Of a stretch of DNA of 64,000 nt, positions 60,301-64,000 are shown one piece after another. The notes below the pieces were generated by a model, which had not been told where the DNA came from, ran no database searches, and was given only the letters and a program-made list of their open reading frames with translations. Where the stretch lies: positions 1-64,000 of the forward strand of contig VZRR01013723.1 in the NCBI GenBank assembly GCA_013398015.1, given 5' to 3'. Every line of letters starts with the position of its first letter. Position 1 is the stretch's first letter. The translations under genes and the position numbers were made by a program. The stretch comes from Oreocharis arfaki. Its lineage: Eukaryota; Chordata; Aves; Passeriformes; Paramythiidae.

Positions 60301-63300
60301 GTGAAATGACTCATTTTCCCCCCGAAGTTTCAGTGAGTGTTGAAGATACTGCTAAGAGTGAATCACTCCAAATGGCCACTGGGTGATTGGCTGAGTTTGA
60401 ATAATCCCTGGGAGGAGAGCTGACGCAAGGGCCAGGGGCCTGGGACTTGGAATGCCTCGGCTATTTGCAGGGCTAGGACGGCAGACATTAGCACTCAGTT
60501 GTCACCAGCAAATCTCAGATTGCTCTGACAGGTGGCAGATTGCGCGACGTGAATGGCTACAGCTTCCAGGGCAACACTTCTGCTCATGGAAAGTGGGATG
60601 AGGCCAAGGGAGCGGCCCGTATTTCTTCTTTGTGTGTATATACATGTGTCCGCACTCTTGCATAAATAGCTGTAAAAAACAAGAGCACCTCTCCTACGGA
60701 TCAGCCAACTAACTTGAACCCTCCTTTATGCTTGCTAACTCAACCCCTAGGTAAGAGTTCAAGCTTTTTGGGAGTGTAGCTGAGTTTCCAGCCTCCAGAG
60801 CAAGCCCAAAAACGTTCTGGTGAGTTACCTTCAAACTCTGGCAGCATGAGAGAACTCAGCAATTCTGCAGATAATCATGGGCATGTGTGGAGCCCCTGCT
60901 CACTGGCTTCAAACCACTCCTGGAACAATCAGTGACCACAGTATGATGCTTAAAGGATTTTTTCTTCCCAGTTACCTCGGTGAGGTTTGTCCTCTGTGTC
61001 ATTCCCAGGTATCCAGCATGGATGCTGATCAGCAGCCCAGGGAATGGCACAAGCCCTGAGGAGGGGAGGCATTCCCTCTCTTCCTGCATGCAGCCAGTCT
61101 GGACAGCATATTACTTGTGACAGCACTGGAGAAGAGCTTTCTCCTCTCTTCCCAGCGGCACAAATGGAAATTGAGGCCGGCAGGACCGAGCAGGCATGGC
61201 TGCAGTGCGCTGAGCAGGAACACAGCAAATTCCTGACTCACTTAGGAGTGCCTCCCCCAGGGCACGGGCATCACACGCACAAATATCAGCTTCGCTCTGG
61301 AGACGTGTCCCGAGGAGGGAGGTGAAAGAGAAGCAAGCCACGACTTTCCAGATTAGTTCGCAGCTTTTTGCAGCCTCCCTTTAAACTGTGCTCAGAGCAG
61401 CCTGATTGCTGGGGAGGGGACGGTCCCCAGGAAACTCCGGCTTCCAGAGACACCCAGCAGCCTCCGTAAGCAATGTGAGTGTACCTGTGCCTGTCCATAG
61501 CACATCCCAGCCATGCAACATCACACGAGTTAGAACGGGCTGAGACAGCAATGTGTGGATGCCTTGGAATTGGCTTCCCGTGCAAACTCGTGCTCTACAA
61601 TCTGCTGTGGACAATTCCCATCGCACAGCCCAGCACCTGCCACGTGTGCAGGTTCCTTACACTCCATGAACTCAGTTGCTGAACCTGAGTCCCACACAGG
61701 ATTTACACCTTGCTAAGAGCCTGGCTGTCTTTCATTTCCCACTCCCAGAGCATGCAGTCAACACAGCTTGCCCTGTATTTCATAGGGAACTTCGTGAAAA
61801 CTGGTTGCACTGGGGTAAAAGTTTTGTTGTGAGTTCTAAGACAAAATAAAAATCAAACCAAACCAATTCAAGGGAAACTCATTATGGAGAAGTGTTTCCT
61901 CAGATGACAGAGCAGTCAAACAAAAGGTCTTTCAGAGAACAGAGAGAAACCTCTTTTGACTAACAGAGTCTGCCAGAACGAATGAAATCTTGGAAAGATT
62001 TTGAAAATGAGAGGGAAATGTGGATATTTCCACTACACAGAGATTTTGTGTGACTTTAGTATAACCCAAGTGGTTTAACTCCCCCTTTGAACTCTCACTT
62101 CTCCCTCCCTCCAAAGGCGGAGAGATGACAGGAACACCTGCGAGGGGCATCAGCAACTCAAACATACGGGACAAGTAGGGATTTTAAGCACATGAATTAT
62201 TTGCTAGAAACATTCATTTCCACTTGGCTAATTATCCTCAGACCTACTTGGATGACTATAAATTCATTCACGATTATGAAACAAGAGAGGGATGCAGCTG
62301 TAGTTCATCCTGTATGCAAACCCTTTGCACAACCAGGATGGAGTCAGCCCTCGTCCCACTGCAAGAGCTGTGCAGCTGCACAGCCACAGCCAGCTGCTGC
62401 TAGGGCAGGGAAAAGGGTCAGGATCTCTCAGCCAGCCTCACACAGGAGTTAAACAGGACTGCAGGACACTCATTTTTTTGCTGCCAGGGAGTTACTCAGT
62501 TGCACTTCCCAGTCCCACAGCACCTGATGGTCAAAGCTACAAAGAAATGTCAAACTAACCATAGGAGCCCTCCCAGATATTGATATATTTGCATTTTACC
62601 TGCTTAAGGACAGCCTCAAAAAACCCATGCGAACTCCTCAACTAAGTGGAGTCCTCAGTAGCTGGTAACTCACGTGGTTTTCAATGAAATTAAGGTTTCT
62701 GGGTCCTTCTGGGACAAATTTAAACCATTCTGCTCTTAGTGATGCAGCTTATCTAGAGGGAAAGATAAAGTATAAAAAACCAGACGAGCTGGCTGCAAAT
62801 CCCACTGCACCCCAGCTCTCTGCAATTTCAGAAAAAGTGGGTGAGTGTTAACTACAGTTTGCATTTTCCACTAGAGGACATTCAAAGGACAATTGCATCA
62901 ATGACTGAGAAGAGCTCATAAACTACCCAGGTGAGATCTATAACCATTGGCAGGTGAGGCAGGAGACTTCAACATAATATTCAACATAACATAATTTAAC
63001 ACAGCCACATTTCCCTTCGTATAACAGGTGACAGTTGAACCCTGAAGAACAGATTCTTGCATGAAGAATTTTGTTAAGTACATCCCATTTTCAATGGCTG
63101 AGATTCTCCTTTGGAGAATAATTAAGTATGCAATATATGCTCTAAAACAGCCAGGAAAGAGATTGAAAATATAGAAAATTGAAAGGAAATTATTTCAAAC
63201 TGGAGTGCTCTGGAAACTAAGTCATAAATGCTTTTGAGAACCTGCATTTATTACTTGCAATAAATAACTTTTCTTCCAAACACGCCTTTGTGTGAGAGAT

Positions 63301-64000
63301 TAGCAGTGCAAGTGGAGCATATTTCTGCTGTGCAGAAGTTACTTATTTTAGAATAATGGACGTCACAAATTGGCCCTGCATAGCAACACTCATTGGAAAA
63401 AGATCACAGCTCCACTTAACACAAAAGTGCAATCTTGAAGCCCATTGAAACTGAAGTCTCTTCACAGGGCAAACACTGAAGTAGCTCCTCATTTGCGTAA
63501 AGCCGGACAATTGTGCCACTTCCATACACAAAAAATTGCTTAGATATCTGCTATGCATGGGGAAAGGCTCATTAATCACATTACAGCAAGTGAACATCCC
63601 AAGGTTAAATCCTACTGCTGTGGAGCACTTCAGTGGTTTATAAAACTCATCCAAATGGGATTTATATCTGCAAATCTTCATGGTGCCGTGAAGATTTGGA
63701 GCTTACCTTTAAACTCGAGGCACTTTTTTTTTCCCCCTGTAAGAAAAGCACGGCTCTGAAAAACAAATTTAGATACATAAGGTTTAATTCTCCACTACAT
63801 TAAGCCTGTTTCACAGCTGTGTCACCGCAGTGAAAATCAGTGGAGTAGCACTGGTGGAAAAAAAACCCAACATAATGATGATGAGAACTAGCCCGGGTTC
63901 TTTTAAAGGCTGCTCCTGCAGCCATTCCACTCGGGTTTTCTTCAAGTCCCTTTTGATAGCTGCTGGCGTGGCAGGAGGATGTAGGGGGAAAGGGCTGTGA
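57351..64000. other. Unique non-coding stretch to window end
   Basis: About 6.6 kb with no CR1 or LTR recognised. The longest frames are 195 codons (57310-57897, plus, starting inside the CR1 above), 156 codons (59290-59760, minus) and 134 codons (58591-58995, plus). None has a recognisable domain. G-rich patch at about 58595-58630; regulatory-looking AT-rich patch at 60193-60393. Confidence 0.6.
60193..60393. promoter_or_regulatory. Candidate enhancer-like patch (motif cluster)
   Basis: Within about 200 bp are an ATCAAAG TCF/LEF-type core (near 60198-60204), a consensus MEF2 site CTAAAAATAA (60233-60242), a palindromic AP-1 site ATGACTCAT (60306-60314) and an inverted CCAAT box (ATTGG near 60386). 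The surrounding sequence is AT-rich and free of transposons. Motif co-occurrence alone is weak evidence; conservation in other birds would be needed to support it. Confidence 0.25.

Noticed and set aside
1..64000. CRISPR arrays, operons, phage or plasmid modules, tRNA or rRNA genes
   Set aside because: No direct-repeat/spacer pattern, no tightly packed same-strand genes and no recognisable structural RNA; the repeat content is vertebrate (CR1, ERV LTR).

Overview
This window looks like vertebrate, specifically avian, non-coding genomic DNA, and a songbird (passerine) is the likeliest source. The main evidence is a set of about fourteen CR1 (chicken repeat 1) LINE fragments. They carry the recognisable CR1 3' end, with degenerate ATTCTRTG tails and the GGTTGGAAGGGACCTT or GGTTGGAAAAGACCTCTAAG motifs. 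There are also two endogenous-retrovirus LTRs of the kind common in passerines. I see no operon structure, no ribosome binding sites and no dense coding. I could not support a single host protein-coding exon, tRNA, rRNA or CRISPR array. Nearly all open frames are short, overlap on both strands and look like chance; the exceptions are fragments of decayed CR1 reverse transcriptase.

Layout. 1-15 kb: mostly unique sequence, with CR1 pieces at 1-44 (-), 615-977 (+), 13060-13300 (+) and 14081-14341 (-), a long (CTTTT)n/(GTTT)n compound microsatellite at 3.0-3.2 kb, and a small CpG-dense island at 6690-6894. 15-25 kb: a (CCCAT)n array with an assembly gap, a (GGAGAT)n array, and a minus-strand LTR at about 19.87-20.32 kb. 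25-36 kb: five CR1 pieces, one only about 25 bp long. 38.5-39.3 kb: a complete solo LTR of 698 bp flanked by a perfect 5-bp target-site duplication, the cleanest structural call in the window. 39-48 kb: long unique sequence with only small repeats. 48.4-57.4 kb: a run of five minus-strand CR1 copies. The one at 51.06-52.89 kb keeps a broken ORF2 with recognisable reverse-transcriptase motifs and an apparent internal deletion. 57.4-64 kb: unique sequence, including a possible regulatory element near 60.2-60.4 kb.

Nothing here works together as a pathway. The window is best read as an intergenic or intronic segment shaped by retrotransposon insertion and decay, microsatellite growth and possibly a few regulatory elements. 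I found no convincing undescribed system. The items most worth checking are the solo LTR, the internally deleted CR1, the palindromic start of the second LTR, the CpG-dense island at 6.7-6.9 kb and the enhancer-like stretch near 60.3 kb. All family assignments are from memory of the repeat families; no database search was run.
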